DNA of 64,000 nt, from NCBI GenBank assembly GCA_040880405.1, contig JBBDIM010000109.1, positions 52,522 to 116,521 of the forward strand, written 5' to 3'. Made by a program: the position numbers and the translations under genes. Shown piece by piece: positions 25,420 through 32,935 of the stretch (position 1 is its first letter; the number at the start of each line of letters is the position of its first letter). Origin of the DNA: JBBDIM01 sp040880405. GTDB taxonomy: Bacteria; Planctomycetota; Planctomycetia; Pirellulales; Pirellulaceae. The notes under the pieces are model-generated. The model did not search any database, was not told the DNA's origin, and saw only the letters and a list, made by a program, of their open reading frames with translations.

Positions 25420-27462
25420 ATGGAGCATTCGTCCGAATATCCCGGCACCCTGCCGACCGCCCAACAGGCCAAGCGGCAGGTGGAATCGCTGCTGGACGAA
25501 TTGGCCGAATTGGCTGAGACCGAGGTCCCGGAGGGTGAGTTTTTTGCTCAGACGCTCGATCGGGTGGTGTTTGCCTGTTCCGGCCAAGGAGCGATCGCCT
25601 GGAAGCTGTTGCCTGGGGGTGCCTTGCAGCCGACCTACCGCAGTAGCCTGCGAAACGCCTACCCGAGTGAGTCGGGCGGGAACTTTTCGCCGGAGGTCGC
25701 CGCCAAGATTGTCCGCGACCAGCAGCTTTTGGCCGATTCGCTGAAGGCGAAGAAGCCGCAAGTGATCGTGCCCAATGGCTCGGACGAACTGCTGATCTGC
25801 CATCCTTTGGAGGTTGCCGGCAAAAAGTGGGGCGAGTTGGTCCTGTATCATCAGGCCGATTTGCCGCAGTCGACCCGGACTGCGTATGCGCGGGTGTTGG
25901 AGGCCTTTGCCGAGGTTGTTTCTCACTATCAGCGGAACGACCTGCTCCGCAATTTCGACCAACGGCAGCGCGAGTGGCAAACGCAGTGGCAATTCGCCAA
26001 GTGGGCCCACCGTGATCTCGACTTTCACAAAACGTGTTACCACTTGGCCAACGAGGCCCGAGGCTGTTTGGATGTCGACCGAGTGACGGTCGCCTCGGTG
26101 ACCGGCAGCCGAGTCCGCGTTGAATCAATCAGCGGAATCGAAGAACCGCACCGCCGCTCGAACGCCGTGCGGAACTTGCAGCGGTTGGTCGAGGTGGTGG
26201 TGAGGGGTGGTCAGCCGCTGGTGTACGACGGTGCGAGCGACGACCTGGCCCCGCAGATTGAACAGCGGCTGGAAGCGTACCTCGATGAATCACCGGCCCG
26301 GGTGCTGGCGATCTTTCCGCTGGAAACGGCAACCGAGGAGCATGGCGAAGGGGAAGCCGCGAATCGGCCCTCGCAGCGGGGCGAGGTGATCGGGGCGCTC
26401 GTGGTCGAAAACTTGGAGCAACAAGAGACCAGGGCGCTATTGCGGCGGTGCGAGCCGGTGGTAGAACATGCGGCGCTCGCCTTGGAGAACGCGACTCGGT
26501 TCCGACGGATTCCGTTGCGGGGGCCGCTGCAAGTGCTGGGCACGGGGCTTTCCTGGCTCGGATGGTATCGCTTGCCGACGACGTTGAAGGTGGCCGTTCC
26601 GCTGCTGTTATTGGTGGTGGCGTTATTTCTGATTCCGACCGATTTCGAGATTGAGGTTCGGGGAGAGCTCCAGCCGCTGGAGCGGCGGAATATTTACGCC
26701 CCGGCCGATGGGCATGTCCGGCGGATTGCGGCGGAGCATGGCCTGGAGGTCGCCCCAGGGCAGGTGTTGTTGGAGCTGGAATCGAGCGAGTTCACGCTGC
26801 GGCGAACCGAGCTGACCGGCCTGATCACCACCACTCAGGCGGAGCTCGATTCGGTTTGGGTCCGGCGGACCCAAGGGGCTCGGCGGGATAGCCGCTCCCC
26901 CGAACGGGACACACCGGAATCTCTTTCGGCCGACGAGGTCCGCCTGACCAAGCGGCTAGAAAACCTCCGCGAGCAGTTGGAACTGCTCAACGCCCGGGAT
27001 GCGGAACTGCGGGTTACCAGCCCAATCGCCGGTCAGGTGATGGACTGGGAGCTGGAGGGGAATTTAGCGTCTCGGCCGGTGGGCCGGGGTGAATTACTAT
27101 TGAAGGTGGCCGATACCGCCGGGCCGTGGCAGTTAGAGTTTCAACTGCCCGACCGGCGGACCTACCACGTGTTGGCGGCGATGCGCCAGGCGGACGAGCC
27201 GTTGCCGATCCGGTTCCAATTGGTCAACGAACCGGGCCGCCATTACCCGGCCAAACTGCGAGACGTCGCCACGATGCTTGATCTCGACCAGGACCAGGAG
27301 GAGCCATTCGTGACGCTCACCGCCGATTTCGACCGAAGCGAGATCGACCACCTGCGGCCCGGGTTGACCGTGCTGGGCAGGGTGTACTGTGGCAGGCGGT
27401 CGATCGCCTACGTTTGGACCCACGAACTAATCGAGACCGTCCGGCGACGATTGTTTTGGTGA
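25420..27462 (+). CDS. GAF-domain membrane-fusion (HlyD-like) protein
   Basis: A 680-residue protein with an unusual build. Residues 1 to about 386 are cytoplasmic and contain GAF-like sequence at about 205-370 (CLDVDRVTVASVTGSRVRVE; ARVLAIFPLE; GEVIGALVVENLEQQETRAL), with a possible second degenerate GAF before it. One transmembrane helix follows at about 390-409 (AVPLLLLVVALFLIP). Then comes a HlyD-like periplasmic part: a lipoyl half motif in IYAPADGHVRRIAAEHGLEV, a coiled coil, the return half AELRVTSPIAGQVMDW, and a beta domain. The ATG at 25420 follows AAGG. It is the first of three related genes and may link ligand sensing to export. Confidence 0.82.
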   Translation: MEHSSEYPGTLPTAQQAKRQVESLLDELAELAETEVPEGEFFAQTLDRVVFACSGQGAIAWKLLPGGALQPTYRSSLRNAYPSESGGNFSPEVAAKIVRDQQLLADSLKAKKPQVIVPNGSDELLICHPLEVAGKKWGELVLYHQADLPQSTRTAYARVLEAFAEVVSHYQRNDLLRNFDQRQREWQTQWQFAKWAHRDLDFHKTCYHLANEARGCLDVDRVTVASVTGSRVRVESISGIEEPHRRSNAVRNLQRLVEVVVRGGQPLVYDGASDDLAPQIEQRLEAYLDESPARVLAIFPLETATEEHGEGEAANRPSQRGEVIGALVVENLEQQETRALLRRCEPVVEHAALALENATRFRRIPLRGPLQVLGTGLSWLGWYRLPTTLKVAVPLLLLVVALFLIPTDFEIEVRGELQPLERRNIYAPADGHVRRIAAEHGLEVAPGQVLLELESSEFTLRRTELTGLITTTQAELDSVWVRRTQGARRDSRSPERDTPESLSADEVRLTKRLENLREQLELLNARDAELRVTSPIAGQVMDWELEGNLASRPVGRGELLLKVADTAGPWQLEFQLPDRRTYHVLAAMRQADEPLPIRFQLVNEPGRHYPAKLRDVATMLDLDQDQEEPFVTLTADFDRSEIDHLRPGLTVLGRVYCGRRSIAYVWTHELIETVRRRLFW

Positions 27463-27501
27463 TTTTTACTGATACGAGATAAAACCGTGCAAGCGCAAAC
27501 G

Positions 27502-28371
27502 ATGAACATTCGCGGACGTGTCTTGGCCCTCCTGCTGGCGTGTGCCATCGGTGGTGTGTCGCGCGGGGAAGAGATCCCAGTCTCGGGAACCTTGCTCAAG
27601 ATCATCGCCACAGTCGAGGTCCCAGCCCAGCAAGAAGGGGTGCTGCGGGAACTGCTCGTGCGCGAGGGGAGCATCGTCGACCGAGGAGAGCGGATCGCGG
27701 GAATCGAAGATGGCGAACGGCGGATCGAACTGGAGAAGGCGAATGTTGAGGTCGCAATCGCCAAACGAGAGGCGAGTAGCGACGTCAATGTCCGCTTTGC
27801 GCGGAAGAGCTTGGAAGTCGCTCAGGCGGAACTTCGCCGCGCGGAGGAAGCGATCTCGATTGTTGAGCGAAGCGTCTCCGCATCGGAGATCGACCGACTG
27901 AAGCTGATCGTCGAGAAAAATACCCTGGAGATCGAACAGGCCCAGGAGGATACCGCCATTTCCGATCTCACCGCCCAGCTCAAACAGACCGAACAAAAGA
28001 TGGTGGCTGCCAAACTGGCCAAACATCAAATCATCTCGCCGATTGAAGGAATGGTCGTGAACGTCTTCCGGCAACAGGGAGAATGGGTCGAGCCGAGCGA
28101 CTCGGTGGTGAAGGTGGTGCGGATCGATCGCCTCCGGGCCGAAGGCTTCGTCCGCAACGAGGACGCCCTGAGTGTCTTGGAAAACCGCACCGTTCGAATC
28201 ACCGTCGACATCCCCAACCGCGAGAGCATCGTCACCGAAGGGAAAGTAGTGTTCGTCGACCCAGAGGTCGACCCAGTCAACGGCCAAGTCCGCGTGTGGG
28301 CCGAGATTGAGAACGTCGGGCTAAAACTCCGACCAGGCCTCAGGGCCCAGATGGTGATTTTGTTGCCGTAG
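27502..28371 (+). CDS. HlyD-family periplasmic adaptor protein
   Basis: A 289-residue membrane-fusion protein. The N-terminal signal is MNIRGRVLALLLACAIGGVS; an upstream GTG at 27487 would add five residues. It has a lipoyl half motif VPAQQEGVLRELLVREGSIV, a coiled-coil hairpin at about 70-180, the second half AKHQIISPIEGMVVNVFRQQ and a C-terminal beta-barrel (VDPEVDPVNGQVRVWAEIEN). It is 39 bases downstream of the GAF-HlyD gene. It would join an inner-membrane exporter to a TolC-like duct; a matching ABC or RND pump is not in the window. Confidence 0.85.
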   Translation: MNIRGRVLALLLACAIGGVSRGEEIPVSGTLLKIIATVEVPAQQEGVLRELLVREGSIVDRGERIAGIEDGERRIELEKANVEVAIAKREASSDVNVRFARKSLEVAQAELRRAEEAISIVERSVSASEIDRLKLIVEKNTLEIEQAQEDTAISDLTAQLKQTEQKMVAAKLAKHQIISPIEGMVVNVFRQQGEWVEPSDSVVKVVRIDRLRAEGFVRNEDALSVLENRTVRITVDIPNRESIVTEGKVVFVDPEVDPVNGQVRVWAEIENVGLKLRPGLRAQMVILLP

Positions 28372-28516
28372 CGGGGGATGCCGCGAGCATTCCTTCTTAG
28401 TGGCAGCCATCGTGTGAGTAGATTGAAGCAATGCAACTCTATATCACATAATCCGCCTCATGTTGCGCTAATAGTTGATTGCCATCGTCAAAAGGTGTGG
28501 CATGTTTGGAAAGCCC

Positions 28517-29174
28517 TTAGCCCCAACGGGGCGTCATGTAATAGCCAGGGGCGTAAGCCCCTGGTGGGTTGCACGAAAAAGCCTTAAGCCCCAACGGGGC
28601 GACATAAAAAGGAACGCCAACTATGCCTCAATCTTTTGCTTGCCTCTACGTCCATTTGATATTTAGCACAAAGAACCGTCGGCCTTGGATTGAGGAGGGG
28701 TGGTTTCCCGAGCTTAAAAAGTACTTCGCCGGAACCTTACGTGGTCAAGGCAGTAAATTGATTGACTGCGATGGCGTCGCCGATCACGTTCACCTGCTTT
28801 TTTCCCAGTCAAAGCAGGTCTCGTTATCCGATCTAACGCGAGATTTGAAAGCGAATTCCAGCGGATGGATTCATCGCGAGTATCCCCAATTGAAAGAGTT
28901 CGCGTGGCAATCCGGATACGCGGCATTTTCCGTGAGTTACTCAGGCATCCCGGACGTTCAGCGGTATATCGCGAATCAAAGGGAACACCATCGGACGCGA
29001 AGCTTCGGTGAAGAGTTGATCGCGTTTTTAGAGAAACATCATGTGGAATATGATGAGCGATATTTGTTCGACTAGCGGACCTTATGCCGCCCCGTTGGGG
29101 CTCACGCGATTGGCTAGCACCCACTCCAGGGGCTTACGCCCCTGGCTATTACATGACGCCCCTATCGGGGCTAA
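28517..29174 (+). mobile_element. RAYT/IS200-like element with nested inverted repeats
   Basis: A unit of about 658 bases. The outer ends, 28517-28571 and 29118-29174, are long inverted copies (TTAGCCCCAACGGGGCGTCA, then CCAGGGGCGTAAGCCCCTGG, itself a palindrome). Inner copies of AAGCCCCAACGGGGCG lie at about 28585-28605 and inverted at 29084-29103. The only gene inside is the Y1 transposase at 28623-29075. It separates the HlyD gene from the M50-HlyD gene; the next start codon lies 12 bases beyond its right end. Confidence 0.85.
28623..29075 (+). CDS. IS200/REP-associated tyrosine transposase (Y1_Tnp)
   Basis: A 150-residue single-domain HUH transposase. The start MPQSFACLYVHLIFSTKNRR is typical of the family. 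The HUH pair is His55/His57 in DHVHLLF. The catalytic tyrosine is probably Tyr99 in WQSGYAAFSVS. Length is normal and no frameshift is seen, so it may be active. It lies within nested palindromes of the kind RAYT enzymes recognise and could in principle act on other hairpin families in this genome, which is not shown here. Confidence 0.9.
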   Translation: MPQSFACLYVHLIFSTKNRRPWIEEGWFPELKKYFAGTLRGQGSKLIDCDGVADHVHLLFSQSKQVSLSDLTRDLKANSSGWIHREYPQLKEFAWQSGYAAFSVSYSGIPDVQRYIANQREHHRTRSFGEELIAFLEKHHVEYDERYLFD

Positions 29175-29186
29175 GAGGGGCGTTGA

Positions 29187-31418
29187 ATGCTAAAAATGCC
29201 TGCCACATCCCCCACAAAACCCGAACCAAGCCAACAGCGCTCCAAGGTTTGGTTGCGGCGCGACTTGACGTTTGCCAAGCAGGCGGGCGGGCAGCACGAG
29301 CGGTGGGTGGTGAAGGATCCGGTGACGCTGCGGTACTTCCACTTCGGCCCGCACGAGGTGTTTATTATGCGGCAGCTCGATGGCCGCCGGAGCTTGGAGG
29401 AGATCCAAACCAACTACGACCAGGTCCACTCGCCGGCTCGGATTTCTCAGCGGGAAATCAACCAGTTTTGCCATCAACTGCATGCCAAAGGTTTGCTGGT
29501 TGGGTCATCGGCGGGGCAGGGGGATGTGCTGCTCAAGCGGCGGGGCGTGAATCGCTGGATGCGGTGGACCACCACTCCGCTGGGCATCTTCGCGATCAAG
29601 TTTCCCGGAGTCGATCCGGAGCGGTTTTTGGCGGCGACGGTCGGCTATGTGGGTTGGCTTTTTTCTAAGGCGATGGTCACGCTAGTCCTCCTGGCGGCGA
29701 CGGTGGTACTGCTGCTAGGGCTGATTCAGTCCGAGGCGATCCTCGCCCGAATGCCGAGCATGGAGGAGTTTTTCCGGGGCGAGAACGTCGTGCTGATGCT
29801 CGTCAGCTTGGCCGTGGTCAAGGTGCTGCATGAACTGGGGCACGCCTACTGCTGCAAACGGTTTGGGGGGGAGTGCCACCAGATTGGTTTGATGCTGCTG
29901 GTCTTCATGCCGTGCTTATACTGCGACGTCTCGGATGCCTGGCTCTTGCCGAGTCGCCGCAAACGGATGTTCATCTCGGCCGCCGGGATTTATGTGGAGT
30001 TGATCCTCGCGACCCTCGCGGCGGTGCTGTGGTATTTCTCGCAGCCGGGGCTCACGAGCGCCCTGCTTTTAAACGTGATGTTCGTGTGCGGGGTGAGTAC
30101 CTTCCTGGTCAACGGCAACCCGCTCTTGCGGTACGATGGCTATTACATTTTGGCGGACCTGGTCGACCTGCCGAACCTATCGAGCCGGGCGAGCGAAACC
30201 CTGTGGCGACCGCTGCGGACTTGGCTCTACGGCCAGAATCCTCGACGCGAACCGCCCGAGCCGCGGTGGCGATTTTTGATGACCTATGGCCTGGCGGCGC
30301 TTGTTTACCGGACGATCCTGCTGGGGGTGATCCTGTGGCTCACCTATCGAACCCTCAAGCAGTATGATCTCCGCTTGCTGGGAGATTTGGTGGTGGTTGT
30401 GGCACTTGCGGGGATGCTGCTCGGGCCGGCGATTCGGACATACCAGCGGTGGTCGGTGCCGCGGGAAGGGAGATCCAGAATGCGTGGTAAACGGCTGGCG
30501 ATACTGCTCGGGTTTGGAGCGGCGCTCGTCGCGGCGCTGCTGCTGGCGCCGATTCCGACGCGGCTGCACACCGTCGCGATCAGCGAGGCGGCCCAGTCCG
30601 ACAAGTTGTACGCGGCGATCGATGGCCGGTTGGAATACTCCTTGCCTGCGGGAACCATGGTCGAGGCGAATCAGGTGGTGATGCAGCTTGCCAATGCGGA
30701 CCTGGAGGCGAAGGCCCTAGAGCTTTCTGGCGAGATTGAGGAACAGCTCCGGCAGGTCGAGACCCTCCGCCTCCGCGCGAACAACGACCCCACCGCCGCT
30801 TCTCAAATTCCTACGGCGGAGTCCGCCTTGGCTGATTTGCGTCAGCGGTATGAGGTGCTACAGCGAGATCTCGATTCCCTCACCATCCACGCCCCGCAGG
30901 CCGGGTTGCTGCTGGCGGCACCCTACCGGATTGACCCCCATTCATCGGAGCGGACCCTTTCTACCTGGAGCGGTTACCTGACCGAGCCAACGAACCTCGG
31001 CTGCTGGGTCGAGCGAGGCCAGCGGCTCTGCCGGATCGCCGAGCCGGGCAGGTTAGAGGCCCGCGTGATTGTCATGCAGGACCAAGTGGAACTGGTAAGA
31101 ATTGGCGACCGCGTCGACCTGCTGTTTGACAGCCAAGCGACCCACGCGGTCTCCGGGGTGATCGACCGGATCGCCACCGACCAAACGCTGGAACTTCCCC
31201 GCAACCTGGCCCACGACAGCACCTTGCCCTTGCGGCAACTCCCCGGGGGCGAAACGCAATTGGCGGAGGGAAACTATGTGGCGATCGTCACCTTGGAAAC
31301 CCCGCCCCCCGGCCTCTTGCCCGGCAGCGCCGCCAAGTGCGTGATCCTCGGCCGGTGGCAAACCCTAGCGGAAATCGGGCTAAGGTACCTGCGGTTGAAC
31401 TTCCGGTTTTATGGGTAG
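29187..31418 (+). CDS. M50-type zinc metallopeptidase membrane protein with HlyD-like C-terminus
   Basis: A 743-residue protein. Residues about 25-110 resemble a PqqD-like domain (LRYFHFGPHEVFIMRQLDGR). Several transmembrane segments follow. The site-2-protease-type zinc motif is His215-Glu216-xx-His219 (VVKVLHELGHAYCCKRFGGE), with the second signature NPLLRYDGYYILAD (Asp317). After a last transmembrane helix near residue 440 comes a lipoyl/HlyD-like periplasmic region (LYAAIDGRLEYSLPAGTMVE, LTIHAPQAGLLLAAPYRIDP). Such M50-HlyD proteins in planctomycetes and proteobacteria accompany HlyD adaptors in export loci. GAGGGG lies 8 bases before the ATG. The RAYT element separates it from its presumed partners. 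Confidence 0.85.
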   Translation: MLKMPATSPTKPEPSQQRSKVWLRRDLTFAKQAGGQHERWVVKDPVTLRYFHFGPHEVFIMRQLDGRRSLEEIQTNYDQVHSPARISQREINQFCHQLHAKGLLVGSSAGQGDVLLKRRGVNRWMRWTTTPLGIFAIKFPGVDPERFLAATVGYVGWLFSKAMVTLVLLAATVVLLLGLIQSEAILARMPSMEEFFRGENVVLMLVSLAVVKVLHELGHAYCCKRFGGECHQIGLMLLVFMPCLYCDVSDAWLLPSRRKRMFISAAGIYVELILATLAAVLWYFSQPGLTSALLLNVMFVCGVSTFLVNGNPLLRYDGYYILADLVDLPNLSSRASETLWRPLRTWLYGQNPRREPPEPRWRFLMTYGLAALVYRTILLGVILWLTYRTLKQYDLRLLGDLVVVVALAGMLLGPAIRTYQRWSVPREGRSRMRGKRLAILLGFGAALVAALLLAPIPTRLHTVAISEAAQSDKLYAAIDGRLEYSLPAGTMVEANQVVMQLANADLEAKALELSGEIEEQLRQVETLRLRANNDPTAASQIPTAESALADLRQRYEVLQRDLDSLTIHAPQAGLLLAAPYRIDPHSSERTLSTWSGYLTEPTNLGCWVERGQRLCRIAEPGRLEARVIVMQDQVELVRIGDRVDLLFDSQATHAVSGVIDRIATDQTLELPRNLAHDSTLPLRQLPGGETQLAEGNYVAIVTLETPPPGLLPGSAAKCVILGRWQTLAEIGLRYLRLNFRFYG

Positions 31419-31450
31419 ACGAATCTCTTGTAGCGTGGGGACCTTGGTCT

Positions 31451-31553
31451 CGTAGCCACGGTCGCCAAGACCGTGGGGGAACTGCGGGTTGGGTTGGCCC
31501 CTGGGGCGCAGCGGGTCAACACTTCCCCCACGCTTTTGGCAAGCGTGGCTACG
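31451..31553. repeat. Family D element, full unit 3
   Basis: A 103-base unit matching the two units at 24990-25204: CGTAGCCACGGTCGCCAAGA, the middle GGTTGGGTTGGCCCCTGGGG and the end CACGCTTTTGGCAAGCGTGG. It lies between convergent genes and could also serve as a transcription end. Confidence 0.82.
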
Positions 31554-31565
31554 TAGACGCGTCTT

Positions 31566-32516
31566 CTACGGCAACACGAACACCGCTCCGGTGTAAAACG
31601 CGCCGGTGTAGGCGGCTCCGCGCCAGCTCCAGGGGAGGCCGTGGACGTTGTGGGGGTTGCAGTCGCCTGGTCGGTAGTGGCCTAGGGTGTAGATCCGTTC
31701 GCACGGATGATTCACGCCGATCTTATAGGGCAGGGCGATCGCGTTGCCAACGAAGTGGGCAGCCGAGAGGCCTGGTTGCAGGAAGGCATGGCGGTGACCA
31801 TACCGCTCCAAGTTGACCTCTTCGAAGTACAAGGGGCGATGGAACATCGCCGGCGATTCCCACAGCGCCATGCTGGGGTACCAATCGCGCTGATAACCAA
31901 ACGCGGAGTGCTCCTGCGGTTCCTGAGCGAACAGATTCGCCGCGATGTTCTCTGGTTGCTTCTCATCCGGCGAGAGCCGCGAGTTGGCGATCCCGTACTC
32001 GGTCGGTTTGCGGCGATCGAACAGCTCTCGCCGCTCTTGGTCGGTCAGCTTCTCAAAGAACTGGGGATCGTCGCGGAGCTCCTGATGCAGCGACCGTCGG
32101 CGGGGTGCGGTATCCTCAGTCTCCGCCTCCGGATCCATGTCGGAAGGTAGGGATGGGGAAATTTCCTCTTCGACGAGATCACCCTCCCGCTGGTCGTCCG
32201 CTTGGAGGCGATTGATGGTGATCAGCCTGGCCGGATTGTCCAGCGGCACCAACTTGGCGGGTGCCTCGGCCGAGGTGGCTTTGATCACCGGCGCGACAGT
32301 CTCCGGCGCACGATCCGAAGAAGATGTCGCCTGATTGCTCGGTGCCTTGTCGATCGGTCTGGCGGAGGTAATTCGAGCCGTTGACCGAATCGTCGGTTCA
32401 GCCCTCACAACCCCAGCAATCGTTGCTAGCATCATCACCGCCACTGCCGGAATTGAGAAAAGACTGCCGAACGGGCGGTGGAAGTCTCGATATCTACGAA
32501 GCAAGGGTTCGCACAT
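31566..32516 (-). CDS. Exported planctomycete protein of unknown function
   Basis: A 316-residue protein with an N-terminal hydrophobic segment (FSIPAVAVMMLATIAGVVRA) that looks like a long signal peptide or anchor. A variable, acidic, Ser/Thr-rich region follows to about residue 185. The C-terminal 100 residues appear conserved in type: WESPAMFHRPLYFEEVNLER, then a Cys-containing NHPCERIYTLGHYRPGDCNP and WSWRGAAYTGAFYTGAVFVL. I recognise the PLYFEEVNLERYG pattern as recurring in planctomycete proteins but know no function for it. It is divergent from the giant gene at 32936. Confidence 0.68.
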   Translation of the reverse strand: MCEPLLRRYRDFHRPFGSLFSIPAVAVMMLATIAGVVRAEPTIRSTARITSARPIDKAPSNQATSSSDRAPETVAPVIKATSAEAPAKLVPLDNPARLITINRLQADDQREGDLVEEEISPSLPSDMDPEAETEDTAPRRRSLHQELRDDPQFFEKLTDQERRELFDRRKPTEYGIANSRLSPDEKQPENIAANLFAQEPQEHSAFGYQRDWYPSMALWESPAMFHRPLYFEEVNLERYGHRHAFLQPGLSAAHFVGNAIALPYKIGVNHPCERIYTLGHYRPGDCNPHNVHGLPWSWRGAAYTGAFYTGAVFVLP

Positions 32517-32935
32517 GGCGGGTATCCTTCAGCGGCGGTTGTCAGCAGGCGACCGGTTCATAACCGTACGACAATCGTTTCCTTCGACCGGCACAAATGG
32601 TGGATATGATGAATTCAAGCTTGCCTATTGCATTTGGCCTAGTCGCCCTAGGTTTCCAGGCGATGGTGGGGCCTCTGATTTTGGCTTTCCCGTGGCAAGG
32701 CGTGCGGTCGATGGTACCGATTACCAGGAAAGGGTTTAGTCAGATAAATTGTTCCAAATGCGAGAAATCCGCAATTGCTCGTTGACACCTTCGCACCGCG
32801 TAAGTTGAATGTAAAACTGCGTTCTAATTGTCAAAATGGGGGGATGGCACCGTAATTGTGCCCTTTTTTCGCCGATTTGCGGCAACGGTTTCGGGACATT
32901 CCTCCGCCAAGTTTTTCGAAAATGGTCGGGCCTAG
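32517..32935. other. Divergent intergenic region upstream of the giant LEPR gene
   Basis: 419 bases between the start of the exported-protein gene and the start of the LEPR gene. The only signal supported is the candidate promoter at 32782-32810. No repeat of families A to F is present. Confidence 0.5.
32782..32810 (+). promoter_or_regulatory. Candidate sigma-70 promoter of the giant LEPR gene
   Basis: TTGACA at 32782-32787, a 17-base spacer, then TTGAAT at 32805-32810 (four of six -10 matches). This would start transcription about 120 bases upstream of the ATG at 32936. It is the best -35 box seen in this gap, but planctomycete promoters are poorly defined. Confidence 0.4.
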
